Shown piece by piece: positions 13,113-22,820 of a stretch of DNA of 64,000 nucleotides. The notes beneath the pieces were generated by a model that ran no database searches, was not told the origin of the DNA, and worked only from the letters and a program-made list of their open reading frames with translations. The stretch's first letter is position 1, and every line of letters begins with the position of its first letter. The DNA is taken from contig JAYQIC010000001.1 of assembly GCA_038141425.1 (NCBI GenBank), positions 434,001 through 498,000 of the forward strand. Reading direction: 5' to 3'. Both the position numbers and the translations under genes were made by a program. Source of the stretch: UBA7985 sp038141425. GTDB lineage: Bacteria; Pseudomonadota; Alphaproteobacteria; UBA7985.

Positions 13113-14492
13113 TTAGCGGTCGTAGAGCAGAGTCGCGAGATTATTGAGTTTTCGGTTCTCGAACTCGCGCTCCGGCACATAATACCGCACCGGAAGCTGC
13201 AAATCGCGGGCTGAGAGCAGCCCCATGGCCGCCACCAAATTATATGCGCCCTGCACAACATCGACTCGGGCGTTGGATGCCGCGACCTGTGCCGCCGTCA
13301 GCGACTGCTGGGCCGAGCTCACGTCCGTGCCGGTCTTGGTGCCCGCATCACTCTCTGCCACGGCGCCGCGGAGCGACAGCTCGGAGGCGGTGATCTGCGA
13401 GGACCGGGCCTGCCCCACCGCCTGTGCGGTCTGGAACTGGTGCCAAGCGGCGATCACCTGTTGCTCGACAGAGGCCTGCGCGGCAGACAGCTGCTCCCGC
13501 AGGCGGCGGATGGCAATCTCGTCCTGCCGCAGCTTCGAGTTGGAAACCTGCCGGTTGCCGTAGAGCGGTACCGACAGCCCGAAGGTGGTGGAGAAGTTGG
13601 TCGTGCCCCCGCCGTTGAGAATATCGGTCGAGCGCTGTGCGTTCAGACCCAGCTGGTAGCTGGGCTGGAGTTCAGCGGCCGTCACCTTGCGCTTGGCCTC
13701 TGCCTCCTGGAGCTGCACCATGGCAAGCTGGACCGACGGGTTATTCTTCATCGCGATGGCCCGTGCTTCGGCGAGGCTCGCGGGCATGTTGGCGGGCAGC
13801 GGCGGCAGCATAACCCCGGTCGGATCAACGCCAAAGACCTGCCGGTAAACGGCGTTGGAAACGATCAGGTCGCCCGAGGCCTGCTGGATGCCGGCGCGTG
13901 CTTCAGCGAGCGAGGCTGCGACTTCCGCGATCTGCGTGGTGGTACCGATTCCGGCGTCGTAGCGTGCCTGCGCCGCCTGCAGCTGATTTTCGAGCAGGGT
14001 CACGTTGCCGGACTGCAGGGACGTTCCTGACTGCGACCGGATCACCGACAGGTATGTCTGGATTCCGGCAAGCAGGAGCTGCTGCTCCGTCTGGTCGTAG
14101 AGAACCCATCCGGCTTCGATGGACTTCCGGGTCTGGACGACGCCACCGGAGATGACCGGCGAGAAGGTCTGGCTGAGCGAGACCCCGCCCTGCAGGCTGC
14201 CGGTCGCGTTGAAGTCACCGGCATCTTCGAGGATCTCGTTGTAAGATCGGGCGTAGGTGGTCTGCCACGACGACGAAACCTGCGGCAGGGCATTGGCCGC
14301 AACCTGATTGAATATCTCGTTGCTGTTCTCTGCAGCGTAGCGCGCGGCCATCAGATCGTGGCTGTTGTTGTACAGCGTCGCGAGGGCCTGATGGAGAGAC
14401 TCAGCGTGCACCGAAGTGGTGGCAAAGGCCGAAAACACGGCTGTCAGACCTGCCGCAGCAAGCCGACGCATGACCAGCGCCCGAAGCACCAT
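13113..14492 (-). CDS. tolC: TolC-family outer membrane efflux protein
   Basis: This 459-residue outer membrane channel protein belongs to the TolC family for type I secretion and efflux. A signal peptide ends at SVHA|ESLHQ. Two repeated coiled-coil and beta-barrel halves follow, with family segments such as GIQTYLSVIRSQS and ARYDAGIGTTTQIAE. The frame is intact. ATG 14492 has GGGGA eight bases upstream; an internal ATG at 14471 is the alternative and gives the same mature protein. It is downstream of pcm and upstream of DUF2497 and valS. Confidence 0.93.
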   Translation of the reverse strand: MVLRALVMRRLAAAGLTAVFSAFATTSVHAESLHQALATLYNNSHDLMAARYAAENSNEIFNQVAANALPQVSSSWQTTYARSYNEILEDAGDFNATGSLQGGVSLSQTFSPVISGGVVQTRKSIEAGWVLYDQTEQQLLLAGIQTYLSVIRSQSGTSLQSGNVTLLENQLQAAQARYDAGIGTTTQIAEVAASLAEARAGIQQASGDLIVSNAVYRQVFGVDPTGVMLPPLPANMPASLAEARAIAMKNNPSVQLAMVQLQEAEAKRKVTAAELQPSYQLGLNAQRSTDILNGGGTTNFSTTFGLSVPLYGNRQVSNSKLRQDEIAIRRLREQLSAAQASVEQQVIAAWHQFQTAQAVGQARSSQITASELSLRGAVAESDAGTKTGTDVSSAQQSLTAAQVAASNARVDVVQGAYNLVAAMGLLSARDLQLPVRYYVPEREFENRKLNNLATLLYDR

Positions 14493-14621
14493 GAACTCGA
14501 TCCCCGATTTTATGCTTTATTATTATGCGACCAATATAGCGGGCTGCGGGGGATTGAGAAGAACGACGAGCAAAAAAAGCGCTAAACGGCGGGAAAGCCT
14601 CAAAATCAGCGCAATCTGGCC

Positions 14622-15305
14622 TCAGAAACTGAATGATTTAGGCGGATCAAATTCTGGCAAAGCCGGAACGGACGCGTCGAAAACCGACTGCTGTCCGAGG
14701 TGGTCACCGAACCGGGTCCAGACGACCGTATTGCCAAAACCTTCCCCGGTTTTGGCCACCACGGCGACGGCGCGGCCACCTTGCTCGAGAAAGTCGACGA
14801 GGTTGGCCGGCACCTGTGCAATCGAGCCGGCGAACAGGATGATATCGAACGGACCGTGCTCAGCCGCCGCTTGCAGCAAGGGCCCCTGCTCGATCACGAC
14901 GTTGGTGACGCCCTGCTCTTCGAGGACTGCCGTCGCCGTCTCTGCGTGGCTGGCGACACTCTCTTCTGCAACCACTGTCCGGGCCAGCCGGGACAGGACG
15001 GCGGCGGCATAGCCGGTGCTGACGCCCACCACCAGAGCGTGGCTGCCGGCGTCCGGTTTCACCGCCTGCAGCATGCGAGCCAGTACCCGTGGCTCGATCA
15101 CGCAGCGACCACCGTCGAGAACGATATCGTCATCGACATAGGCAACACTGCGCAGAGCTTCGGGGACAAAGTCTTCGCGTGCGACGGACTCGATCGCCTC
15201 GATCACCGCTTCGCTGGTAACCTTGTTGGTGCGGATCTGCGAGTCCACCATCGATGCGCGGCGCGCGTCGTAGCCGTTGTCCGAGGCTTTGCTGATCGAA
15301 GACAT
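14622..15305 (-). CDS. pcm: Protein-L-isoaspartate O-methyltransferase family protein
   Basis: This 227-residue SAM-dependent methyltransferase of the PCMT family is the kind found next to tolC in alphaproteobacteria. It shows MVDSQIRTNKVT at the N-terminus, VAREDFVPEA, and the SAM-binding region ALVVGVSTGYAAAVLSRLA, a variant of the usual GTGSGY loop. The altered glycine loop is typical of this tolC-linked subgroup, so true isoaspartate repair activity is uncertain. ATG 15305 is preceded by AGGAA at six bases. The frame is intact. Confidence 0.86.
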   Translation of the reverse strand: MSSISKASDNGYDARRASMVDSQIRTNKVTSEAVIEAIESVAREDFVPEALRSVAYVDDDIVLDGGRCVIEPRVLARMLQAVKPDAGSHALVVGVSTGYAAAVLSRLARTVVAEESVASHAETATAVLEEQGVTNVVIEQGPLLQAAAEHGPFDIILFAGSIAQVPANLVDFLEQGGRAVAVVAKTGEGFGNTVVWTRFGDHLGQQSVFDASVPALPEFDPPKSFSF

Positions 15306-15447
15306 CCGAATTCCTGTCTCAGTGCTGTTGTCTGCCCCGCCTTCTAGACCGACTTGGCCCGACACAGAAGCGCGAAAAACGCCCACCGCTTCTCAAATTT
15401 TGACTGACCTCTGATCAGGCGAAGGCGTGTCGGTGACCGCCCCGCGT

Positions 15448-15872
15448 TCAGAGCGCGCTGCGGGCTTCGTCCATGATCGCGGAAACCATGGATGCAAGAC
15501 CGTTCTTGCGGGTCGGGCTGAGGTGCTCATCAACCCGATTTCCACGATGAAACGTGGTGGGTGATCGAGAATATCCTGGCGCGGGCTGGTCGTCGTACAC
15601 GCGTAGCATCAGGGCCACAAGACCGCGCACGATGGCGGCATCAGAGGTGCCGCGCAGTTGCACACGACCCTCGTCGCTGCGCCCCGCAGCAGCCAGACCT
15701 GACTCTGGCAGCCCTTGAGCAGATTGCCTTCGACCATCTCCTCTGCCGTCAGTGCCGGTAGGGCGTCACCCATCTGGATGATGTAGCGATAACGGTCCAT
15801 CCAGTCGTCGAAGAGGGCAAAATCGTCGATCAGCTCTTCCTGAAGATCACTGATGGCGGGACGGTCAGTCAT
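15448..15872 (-). CDS. sufE: SufE-family Fe-S cluster assembly protein (three frame disturbances)
   Basis: SufE accepts persulfide sulfur from the SufS desulfurase. The active cysteine lies in KGCQSQVWLL, and the N-terminus DLQEELIDDFALFDDWMDRY is typical. After a missing base in a G run near 15677 the frame reads SDEGRVQLRGTSDAAIVRGL. A one-base surplus near 15570 and a one-base loss near 15540 then compensate around ILDHPPRFIVEIGL before DEHLSPTRKNGLASMV. The protein is about 140 residues. Three indels inside 140 bases make this one of the most disturbed genes here. It is divergent from the nucleoside transporter. Confidence 0.85.
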
Positions 15873-15960
15873 GGAGTTTCAACCTCTGGGCTTCCAACGG
15901 GGGATAACTTTTTCAGATATTCTGCATCTGACCGCTGCAAAGGGCGCTGTTGAGCCTATG

Positions 15961-15978
15961 CAATCGTGTCAATCGTGT
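15961..15978. repeat. 9-bp tandem direct repeat upstream of BMP transporter
   Basis: CAATCGTGT occurs twice head to tail in the 184-base gap between sufE and the binding-protein gene, 79 bases before its start codon. Its position suits an operator or activator site for the nucleoside-uptake genes, but nothing identifies a regulator. Confidence 0.4.
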
Positions 15979-16056
15979 TACACATATCAGATCGGCTGGC
16001 CACTCATGGCCCGGCCGAGCAGAAACAATTGTCTCAAACTCTCGAGGGATAAAACC

Positions 16057-17055
16057 GTGAAACGTATTCTAGCGTTTGCCGTAGCAGCACTCTCTGTTGC
16101 AGGCACCGCAGCAGCGCAATTCCAGCCTGCTGTAATCTTCGACATGGGCGGTAAGTTCGACAAGTCCTTTAACGAAAGCGCCTACAACGGCGCCGAGCGT
16201 TTCAAGGCTGAAACCGGTATCGAATACCTGGAATTCGAAGTGACCGACCCTTCCCAGCGTGAAGGCGCTCTGCGTCAGATGGCTGAACTGGGTGCAAACC
16301 CGATCGTGGTCATGGGCTTCGCTCAGGCTGACGCAATGGCTGTTGTGTCTGCCGAATTCCCAGACACCAACTTCGGCATCGTGGACGTGGGCTGGCTCGG
16401 CGGCGACAACATCCGCCAGTACGTCTACAAGGAGCATGAAGGTTCCTTCCTCGTTGGCGCACTCGCTGCCATGGCGTCTGAGTCCGGCGTTGTATCCTTC
16501 GTTGGCGGTATGGAAATTCCACTGATCGCCCGCTTCGCTTGTGGTTACAAGCAGGGCGTACACGCTGTGAACCCTGACATCGAGGTTATCGTCCAGTACA
16601 CCGGCACCACCCCGGCTGCGTGGAACGACCCGACCAAGGGCGCGGAAATCACCCGTAGCCAGTTCGACCGCGGTGCGGACGTTGTCTTTGCTGCTGCTGG
16701 CGGTACGGGCGTAGGCGTCTACCAGGCCGCTGCTGACTCCGGCAAGCTGGCCATCGGCGTCGACTCCAACCAGAACTACCTGCACCCGGGCACGATGCTG
16801 TCCTCCATGGTGAAGCGCGTTGACAACGCTGTTTACGACACCTTCATGGCGTCCATGAACGACGAGTTTGTTGGCGGCGTATTCAGCCTTGGTCTGGCCG
16901 AAGAAGGCGTTGGCGCAGCGATGGACGAGTACAACGCTGATCTGGTTTCTGCAGACATGATGGCGTCGGTTGCTGACTTCGAAGCAGCGATCATCGGCGG
17001 CAGCATCGCCGTTGGCGACCAGATGATGGACGAAGGTGCTTGCCCGAACCTCTAA
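16057..17055 (+). CDS. BMP-family (PnrA-like) ABC transporter substrate-binding protein
   Basis: This is a periplasmic solute-binding protein of the basic membrane protein family, which bind purine and other nucleosides. It has 332 residues with a clean signal peptide ending AGTAAA|QFQPAV. It then shows FDMGGKFDKSFNESAYNG and VIFDMGG-type motifs of the family, and GTGVGVYQAA near residue 224. The GTG at 16057 has GAGGG at 16044-16048. It heads a run of transporter and nucleoside-catabolism genes, so the substrate is very likely a nucleoside. Its codon usage is less GC-rich than its neighbours, which fits high expression. A terminator follows, which would give more binding protein than transporter. 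Confidence 0.9.
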   Translation: MKRILAFAVAALSVAGTAAAQFQPAVIFDMGGKFDKSFNESAYNGAERFKAETGIEYLEFEVTDPSQREGALRQMAELGANPIVVMGFAQADAMAVVSAEFPDTNFGIVDVGWLGGDNIRQYVYKEHEGSFLVGALAAMASESGVVSFVGGMEIPLIARFACGYKQGVHAVNPDIEVIVQYTGTTPAAWNDPTKGAEITRSQFDRGADVVFAAAGGTGVGVYQAAADSGKLAIGVDSNQNYLHPGTMLSSMVKRVDNAVYDTFMASMNDEFVGGVFSLGLAEEGVGAAMDEYNADLVSADMMASVADFEAAIIGGSIAVGDQMMDEGACPNL

Positions 17056-17081
17056 GGTCCGGATCACCCTGTCATTGAAAC

Positions 17082-17138
17082 CTCCCTCTGCCTGAGGGAG
17101 TTCTTACCGCCGCTCCGGTCCTTCCGGGGCGGCGGCTT
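17082..17138 (+). terminator. Double hairpin after binding-protein gene
   Basis: The first hairpin is CTCCCTC (17082-17088) with GAGGGAG (17094-17100) and a five-base loop, followed by TTCTT. The second has a 12-bp stem (17107-17118 with 17124-17135), with one G-T pair and loop TCCTT, then CTTAATT. It probably acts as a partial terminator separating the abundant binding protein from the membrane components. Confidence 0.65.
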
Positions 17139-17255
17139 AATTCAAGGGTAAGCCGCCCCGTGGCGGAAACTTCCCCCCGTCCCTGAATTTCCAGCCAGCC
17201 CGCGAGGCAGGGTCATCGCTTCGCTGCCTGGCTTTGAGTTGGAGCGTTCGAGCCC

Positions 17256-18791
17256 ATGCGTGAAATCGCGATCGAGCTGTCCGGGATTTCCAAATCCTTC
17301 GGGCCGGTTCAGGCCAATAAAGACATCAATCTTTCAGTTGAAAGCGGCACCATTCACGGCATTGTCGGTGAGAACGGCGCGGGCAAATCTACGCTGATGT
17401 CGATCCTCTACGGCTTCTACATGCCCGACGAGGGCGCCATGCGGGTCTTCGGCGAGCCACTCGACTTCAACTCCTCGGAAAAGGCGATCGAAGCCGGCAT
17501 CGGCATGGTCCACCAGCACTTCATGCTCGGCGAACCCTTTACCGTTCTGGAAAATATCATTCTCGGCGCAGAGGGCGGCTTCATGCTCTCCGGCGCCATG
17601 CGCAGCGCCCGCGAAACCCTGCTCGACCTGTCGCAGCGCTACGGCCTGACGGTGAACCCGGATGCCGTGATCAGCTCCCTACCGGTCGGCGTGCAGCAGC
17701 GGGTGGAAATCCTCAAGGCGCTGTACCGCGGCGCGAAGGTACTGATCCTCGACGAACCCACCGGGGTATTGACCCCACAGGAAGCCGACGCGCTGTTCGA
17801 TATCCTGCGCTCGCTCAAGGAACAGGGCACCACCATTCTGCTGATCACCCACAAGCTGCACGAGATCATGGACGTCACCGACCGCGTTTCCGTGATCCGC
17901 CGCGGCGAGATGGTCGGCCATCGTGAAACCGCCCAGACATCGCCCGAGGAACTGGCCGAAATGATGGTGGGCCGCAAAGTCCTGCTCGAAGTCGACAAGG
18001 CCCCTGCCCAGCCGCTTGAAACCGCGCTGTCCGTTTCCGGCCTGAACCTGGTTGACGACCGCGGGGTGCAGCGGCTGACCAACGTTTCGTTTGACGTTAA
18101 AGCCGGTGAAATCTTCGGCGTGGCCGGGGTTTCGGGCAACGGTCAGGCGCAGCTGCTCGAGGTGCTCAGCGGCATGGAAGCGCCCACCAGCGGCACCATC
18201 ACCATCGGTGGAGAACCGCTGGGCCGCACGCCAAACGAAGTCCGCCTGCAGTCCATGGGGCACGTCCCCGAAGACCGCCAGCACATGGGGCTGGTAACCG
18301 CCTTCCCGGCCTGGGAGTCCGGCATACTCGGCTTTCAGGCGTCGGCGCTGTATTGCGATCGCGGCGCGATGAAGACCGGATTTATCAAGGAAGAGATGGG
18401 TCGGTTGATGGAGAAATTTGACGTCCGGCCGCCCAACCCCTTGCTTGGCACGGCCAAGTTCAGCGGCGGCAATCAGCAAAAGATAGTTCTGGCCCGCGAG
18501 ATCGACAAGGCACCCGACGTGCTGCTGGTCGGCCAGCCCACGCGCGGGGTCGATATCGGCGCCATCGAGTTCATCCACCGCCAGATCATTGCCATGCGCG
18601 ATGCCGGCACCGCGATCCTGCTGGTCAGTGTCGAACTCGAAGAAGTGCTCAGCCTCTCCGACCGGGTGGTGGCCATGCTCGACGGCTACTGTTCCGACGC
18701 CCACGTTACCGCCGATATGGACGAGCGTAGCCTCGGCCTGCTCATGGCCGGTGAATTCGACCGCACCCAGACCGGAGGCATGGCCGCATGA
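17256..18791 (+). CDS. Nucleoside ABC transporter, double ATP-binding protein
   Basis: This 511-residue protein contains two ABC ATPase domains in tandem, as in sugar and nucleoside importers (NupA/YufO type). Domain 1 has Walker A GENGAGKST and Walker B LILDEPTGVLTP. Domain 2 has a degenerate Walker A (GVSGNGQAQ), the signature FSGGNQQKIVLARE and GQPTRGVDIGAIE. The frame is intact. Its stop overlaps the next start as ATGA (18788-18791), indicating translational coupling with the permease. Confidence 0.93.
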   Translation: MREIAIELSGISKSFGPVQANKDINLSVESGTIHGIVGENGAGKSTLMSILYGFYMPDEGAMRVFGEPLDFNSSEKAIEAGIGMVHQHFMLGEPFTVLENIILGAEGGFMLSGAMRSARETLLDLSQRYGLTVNPDAVISSLPVGVQQRVEILKALYRGAKVLILDEPTGVLTPQEADALFDILRSLKEQGTTILLITHKLHEIMDVTDRVSVIRRGEMVGHRETAQTSPEELAEMMVGRKVLLEVDKAPAQPLETALSVSGLNLVDDRGVQRLTNVSFDVKAGEIFGVAGVSGNGQAQLLEVLSGMEAPTSGTITIGGEPLGRTPNEVRLQSMGHVPEDRQHMGLVTAFPAWESGILGFQASALYCDRGAMKTGFIKEEMGRLMEKFDVRPPNPLLGTAKFSGGNQQKIVLAREIDKAPDVLLVGQPTRGVDIGAIEFIHRQIIAMRDAGTAILLVSVELEEVLSLSDRVVAMLDGYCSDAHVTADMDERSLGLLMAGEFDRTQTGGMAA

Positions 18792-20085
18792 GTAAGTCGC
18801 GCGAACTCCACCCCGTCATCAACTTCGGCCTTGTGCCGCTGCTGCAGCTGATACTCGCCTTTCTGGTCGTCGGGCTGCTGATCGTCCTGATCGGGAAAAC
18901 CCGGTGCAGGCCGTCCAGCTCTACGTTACTGACGTTCTCATGAGCCAGGTCGGGATCGGGCAGTCGATCTTCTACGCAACCACCCTGATCTTTACCGGGA
19001 TGGCGGTGGCGCTGGCCTTCCATGCCGGGCTGTTCAACATCGGCGGCGAGGGCCAGGGCATGTTCGGGGGCATCGGGCTGACCTTTGTCGCCCTGATCTT
19101 CATGGGACACTTCACCGGCGGTGTCGGCTTCGACCTGCCCGGGTTCATCATGGTGCCGCTGCTGTTCATTGCCGCGGCGATCGGCGGGGCGGCGTGGGCG
19201 GCGATCCCCGGCTACCTGCAGGCCTATCGCGGCTCGCATCTGGTGATCACCACGATCATGTTCAACGCCATCGCGTTCTCGATCATCCTGTTCCTGCTCA
19301 CCGGCTGGTTCCAGAACCCTGACAACCCCGGCGACCCGAAGTCGCCGCTGCTGCCCGAACAGTGGTGGTTGTGGAAGGTCGGCGACTACTACCAGTACCG
19401 CCTGATCGACCTCGAAGCTCAGTATCAGGCGTTCAAGGACTCCGGCCTGTCTGTCCCCGAAATCCGGGACCAGAACCCCGCGTTCTGGGAAGCCCGCGCC
19501 CAGGCGCGCAACATGAAGAACAGCGCGGCGAACGTCTCGTTCCTGTTCGCCATGCTGGTTGCTGTCGGCTTCTGGTTCTTCGTCTGGCGGACCAAGTGGG
19601 GCTACGCCATCCGCTCGATCGGCTTCAACCAGACCGCCGCCCGCTATGGCGGCGTTAACGTCCCGCGGACCATGTTCATGACCGTGTGTCTCTCCGGCGC
19701 TCTTGCTGGCCTCGCATCGACCAACATCATCCTCGGCAATGGTTCGGATTCCGAGCACGTGCTGCGGGAGACCGGGCTTGTCGGCCTCGGCGTTGTAGGC
19801 ATCGCGGTGGCGCTGATGGGGCGCAATCACCCCTTCGGCATCGTCATCGCCGCGCTGTTGTTCGGATCACTGTTCCAGTGGGGCGAGGTGATCCAGCTCA
19901 AGGGACAGTTCCTGCGGCCCAAGCTCAACATCGACAAGGAAATCGTCGTCGCGCTGCAGGGTCTGGTGGTGCTGTTCACCGGCGCGCTGTCGCTGATGGT
20001 CGTCTGGGCCGTGCGTTGGGTGGCTGAAAATCTGCTCGGCGGGGTCGGCCTCGCCAAGGAGATCGAGACAGAGGAGCGCGCGTGA
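18788..20085 (+). CDS. Nucleoside ABC transporter permease 1 (one frameshift)
   Basis: This inner membrane permease of about 430 residues belongs to the BPD_transp_2 family. The true start is ATG 18788, overlapping the ATPase stop; the N-terminus MSKSRELHPVINFGLVPLLQ leads into the first membrane segment. A base is missing near 18893, after which the frame reads NPVQAVQLYVTDVLMSQVGI to the stop at 20085. The family signature GLFNIGGEGQGMFGG and about nine further hydrophobic segments are visible. A polar insert around residues 150-210 separates two membrane groups. Confidence 0.9.
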
Positions 20086-21077
20086 TGGAAATCTTCGAGC
20101 TGATCTTTTCGCTCCTGCAGTCGACGCTGCGCTTCACGCCCATCCTGATTTTCGCGGCCATGGCCGGGGTGTTCTCCGAGCGCGCCGGGATCATCGACAT
20201 CGGCCTTGAAGGCAAGCTGCTGATCGGCGCCTTCGTCAGCGCGACCGTCGCCCACTACGCCGGTTTCGGCCTTGTCGGGCTGTTTGCCGCCATGGCGGTG
20301 TGCATGGTCTTCGGCTGGCTGCACGGTCTGGCCACGATCACCTTCCGCGGTGATCATGTGATTTCCGGGCTTGCGATCAACTTCCTTGCCGTGGGCCTGA
20401 CCAAGACCATCGGCCATTCGCTGTTCGCCAAGGGTGGCGACACGCCCAACCTCGCCGGGCCGGACTCGACGGGCTGGGAGCGGCTGCAGAGCCTGATCCC
20501 CAAACAGGTCCTGATCGACGCCTTCCCGGGGCTGGAGAGCAGCAAGGCGCTGCTCAATATCCTGTCGCTGCACGGTTGGCTGATCGCGCTGGCCTTCATC
20601 GCTGTCGGGCTGACGTGGTTTGTGCTCAATCAGACCCGCTTCGGCCTGCGCCTGCGCTTCGTGGGCGAGGAACCGCAGGCGGTCGACACCGCCGGGGCCA
20701 GCGTGGTCGCCTACCGCTTTGCCGCCGTCACCATTGCCGGCGCGCTCTGTGGCATCGGCGGGGCCTATCTGTCGACCTCCAACATTGCCAGCTTTACCCC
20801 GAAGATGTCCGCCGACATGGGCTATCTGGCACTGGCCGCCGTGGTCTTCGGCAAATGGCGCCCCTTCTACGCCATGCTCGGGTGTCTGCTGTTCGGGCTG
20901 CTGTTTGCGCTCAAAAACCGCCTCAACTCCGTCAACGAAGGCTTCCTGGTTCAAGTCCCCGGACAGCTGTTCGAAGCCTTGCCCTACGTGCTGGTGGTGG
21001 TGGTGCTTGCCGGCTTTGTCGGCTCGGCCCGGGCGCCCAAGGCCATCGGGCGGCCCTACGTCAAGGAACGTGAGTGA
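20085..21077 (+). CDS. Nucleoside ABC transporter permease 2
   Basis: This is the second, 330-residue permease of the importer. It carries the family signature ERAGIIDIGLEGKLLIGAF and multiple hydrophobic helices. The frame is intact. The preceding stop and this start overlap as TGATG at 20083-20087, and the same arrangement recurs at its 3' end with cdd (21075-21079). The tight coupling argues that uptake and deamination are co-expressed. Confidence 0.92.
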   Translation: MEIFELIFSLLQSTLRFTPILIFAAMAGVFSERAGIIDIGLEGKLLIGAFVSATVAHYAGFGLVGLFAAMAVCMVFGWLHGLATITFRGDHVISGLAINFLAVGLTKTIGHSLFAKGGDTPNLAGPDSTGWERLQSLIPKQVLIDAFPGLESSKALLNILSLHGWLIALAFIAVGLTWFVLNQTRFGLRLRFVGEEPQAVDTAGASVVAYRFAAVTIAGALCGIGGAYLSTSNIASFTPKMSADMGYLALAAVVFGKWRPFYAMLGCLLFGLLFALKNRLNSVNEGFLVQVPGQLFEALPYVLVVVVLAGFVGSARAPKAIGRPYVKERE

Positions 21078-21481
21078 TGGCGCAGGATCTGTTCGAGGCT
21101 GCCAAGGCCGCGCAAGCACGGGCGCACGCGCCCTACTCCAACTTTCAGGTTGGCGCCGCCATCCGCGACGATACCGGCGCCGTCCACGCGGGCTGCAACA
21201 TCGAAAACGCTGCCTATCCCTCGGGCTGGTGCGCGGAGCCCTCGGCGATCTCGCTTATGTTCGTCGGGGGAGGTATTCACGTGCGCGAGCTGCTGGTGAT
21301 CGGCAACTCGGAGGTGCCCTGCATGCCCTGCGGCCTGTGCCGCCAGCGCCTGCTGGAATTCATCGAAGACACGCAGGCGGTGACCGTGCACCTCGCCCAC
21401 CCCGAACGCGGCATCATCAAGACCCTGACCTTTGCGGACCTCTATCCGCACGTATTCGGGGCCAAAGAACTCAAGAGCTGA
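21077..21481 (+). CDS. cdd: Cytidine deaminase
   Basis: Cdd deaminates cytidine and deoxycytidine to uridine and deoxyuridine. This is the short, homotetrameric form of 134 residues. Zinc-binding motifs are WCAEPSAI (Cys and catalytic Glu) and MPCGLCRQ. The usual CAERTA reads CAEPSA; variation at the arginine position is seen in relatives. The substrate loop YSNFQVGAA and GCNIENAAYPSG are present. Start ATG 21077 overlaps the permease stop. It precedes deoA by three bases. Confidence 0.94.
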   Translation: MAQDLFEAAKAAQARAHAPYSNFQVGAAIRDDTGAVHAGCNIENAAYPSGWCAEPSAISLMFVGGGIHVRELLVIGNSEVPCMPCGLCRQRLLEFIEDTQAVTVHLAHPERGIIKTLTFADLYPHVFGAKELKS

Positions 21482-21484
21482 CCC

Positions 21485-22819
21485 GTGGCCTATCTCCCGC
21501 AGGAAACCATCATCCGCAAACGGAACGGCGAAGAGCTGTCCGAGCAGGAAATCCGCACCTTCATCGAAGGCGTGACCAACGAAACCGTGGCCCGCGAGCA
21601 GGTCGCGGCCTTCGCCATGGCAACGCTGTTCCAGAAAATGTCGGTCGAAGAGCGCCGGGCGCTCACGCTCGCCATGCGCGACAGCGGCGAGCGGCTGCAG
21701 TGGGACGATCTCGATCTGCCCGGCCCGATCGCCGACAAGCACTCCACCGGCGGGGTTGGCGACAAGGTCAGCTTCCTGCTCGGACCCATGGCGGCTGCCT
21801 GCGGGCTGTTCGTGCCGATGATCGCCGGGCGCGGGCTGGGTCACACCGGCGGCACGGTCGACAAGTTCGAGGCCATTCCCGGCTATTCGGTCACGCCCGA
21901 CAACGCCACGTTCCGCGCGCTGGTCCGCGATGTCGGGGTGGCCATCATTGGCCAGACCGCGAACCTCGCCCCCGCCGACCGCATCATCTACGGCGTGCGC
22001 GATATTACCGGCACGGTGGAGAGCATCGACCTGATCACCGGCTCGATCCTGTCCAAGAAACTCGCGGCCGGGCTGCAGTCACTTGTGATGGACGTGAAGG
22101 TCGGCAACGGCGCTTTCATGGCGACGCTCGACGATGCGCGGGCGCTGGCGCGGTCGATCGTCGACGTCGCCAACGCTGCCGGATGCAGAACCTCGGCGCT
22201 GCTGACCAATATGAACTGGGTGCTGGGTGCCAGCGCCGGCAATGCTGTTGAAGTGCTCGAGTCCGTGCAGGCGATGGCGGACCCGGCTGACGCCGACGAG
22301 CGCCTGATCTCGGTCTGCGTGGCGCTGGTGGGTGAAATGCTGGTCAACAGCGGGCTGGTCGACAGCCCCGTGACCGCGCGCGAGCAGGCGCGGGCGTCGC
22401 TGGACAGCGGCGCGGCGCTGGAGCGCTTTGGGCAGATGGTGGCCGGCCTCGGCGGACCGGCAGACTTTGCCGAGAACCCTGAAAAGCACCTCGCCGCCGC
22501 CGCCGTGGTCCGGCCGGTGAAGGCGGCCGAGACCGGCTTTGTCAGCGCCCATGCGACCCGTGATCTGGGGGTGGCGATCATCGGGCTGGGCGGCGGACGG
22601 ACCCAGCCGGGCGCGCCCATCGACCACGCCGTCGGCCTGAGTACCGTCGCCGGTCCGGGTGTAGCCGTCGGGCCCGGGCGCGACGATCGCCCCCTCGCCC
22701 TGATCCACGCCGCCAGCGAGGCTGATTACGAGGCCGCCGCCGCGGCCGTGCGCGCGGCCATCGCGGTCAGCGCCGAACAGCCCAGCCCGCGACCGCTCGA
22801 ACTCGACGTGGTGCGCTGA
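21485..22819 (+). CDS. deoA: Thymidine phosphorylase
   Basis: DeoA cleaves thymidine and deoxyuridine with phosphate to free base and 2-deoxyribose-1-phosphate. It has 444 residues, the normal length. The phosphate-binding signature KHSTGGVGDK and the active-site stretch AGRGLGHTGGTVDKFEAIPG are intact, as is LITGSILSKKLAAGLQSLVM. The start is GTG 21485, three bases after cdd. The product feeds DeoB, encoded next. The C-terminal domain is rich in A, P and G but full length. Confidence 0.95.
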   Translation: MAYLPQETIIRKRNGEELSEQEIRTFIEGVTNETVAREQVAAFAMATLFQKMSVEERRALTLAMRDSGERLQWDDLDLPGPIADKHSTGGVGDKVSFLLGPMAAACGLFVPMIAGRGLGHTGGTVDKFEAIPGYSVTPDNATFRALVRDVGVAIIGQTANLAPADRIIYGVRDITGTVESIDLITGSILSKKLAAGLQSLVMDVKVGNGAFMATLDDARALARSIVDVANAAGCRTSALLTNMNWVLGASAGNAVEVLESVQAMADPADADERLISVCVALVGEMLVNSGLVDSPVTAREQARASLDSGAALERFGQMVAGLGGPADFAENPEKHLAAAAVVRPVKAAETGFVSAHATRDLGVAIIGLGGGRTQPGAPIDHAVGLSTVAGPGVAVGPGRDDRPLALIHAASEADYEAAAAAVRAAIAVSAEQPSPRPLELDVVR

Positions 22820-22820
22820 G

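Noticed and set aside
19827..21119. 430-residue minus-strand open frame opposite the second permease.
   Set aside because: The permease carries family signatures and coupled starts on both sides; the antisense frame has no recognisable motif.
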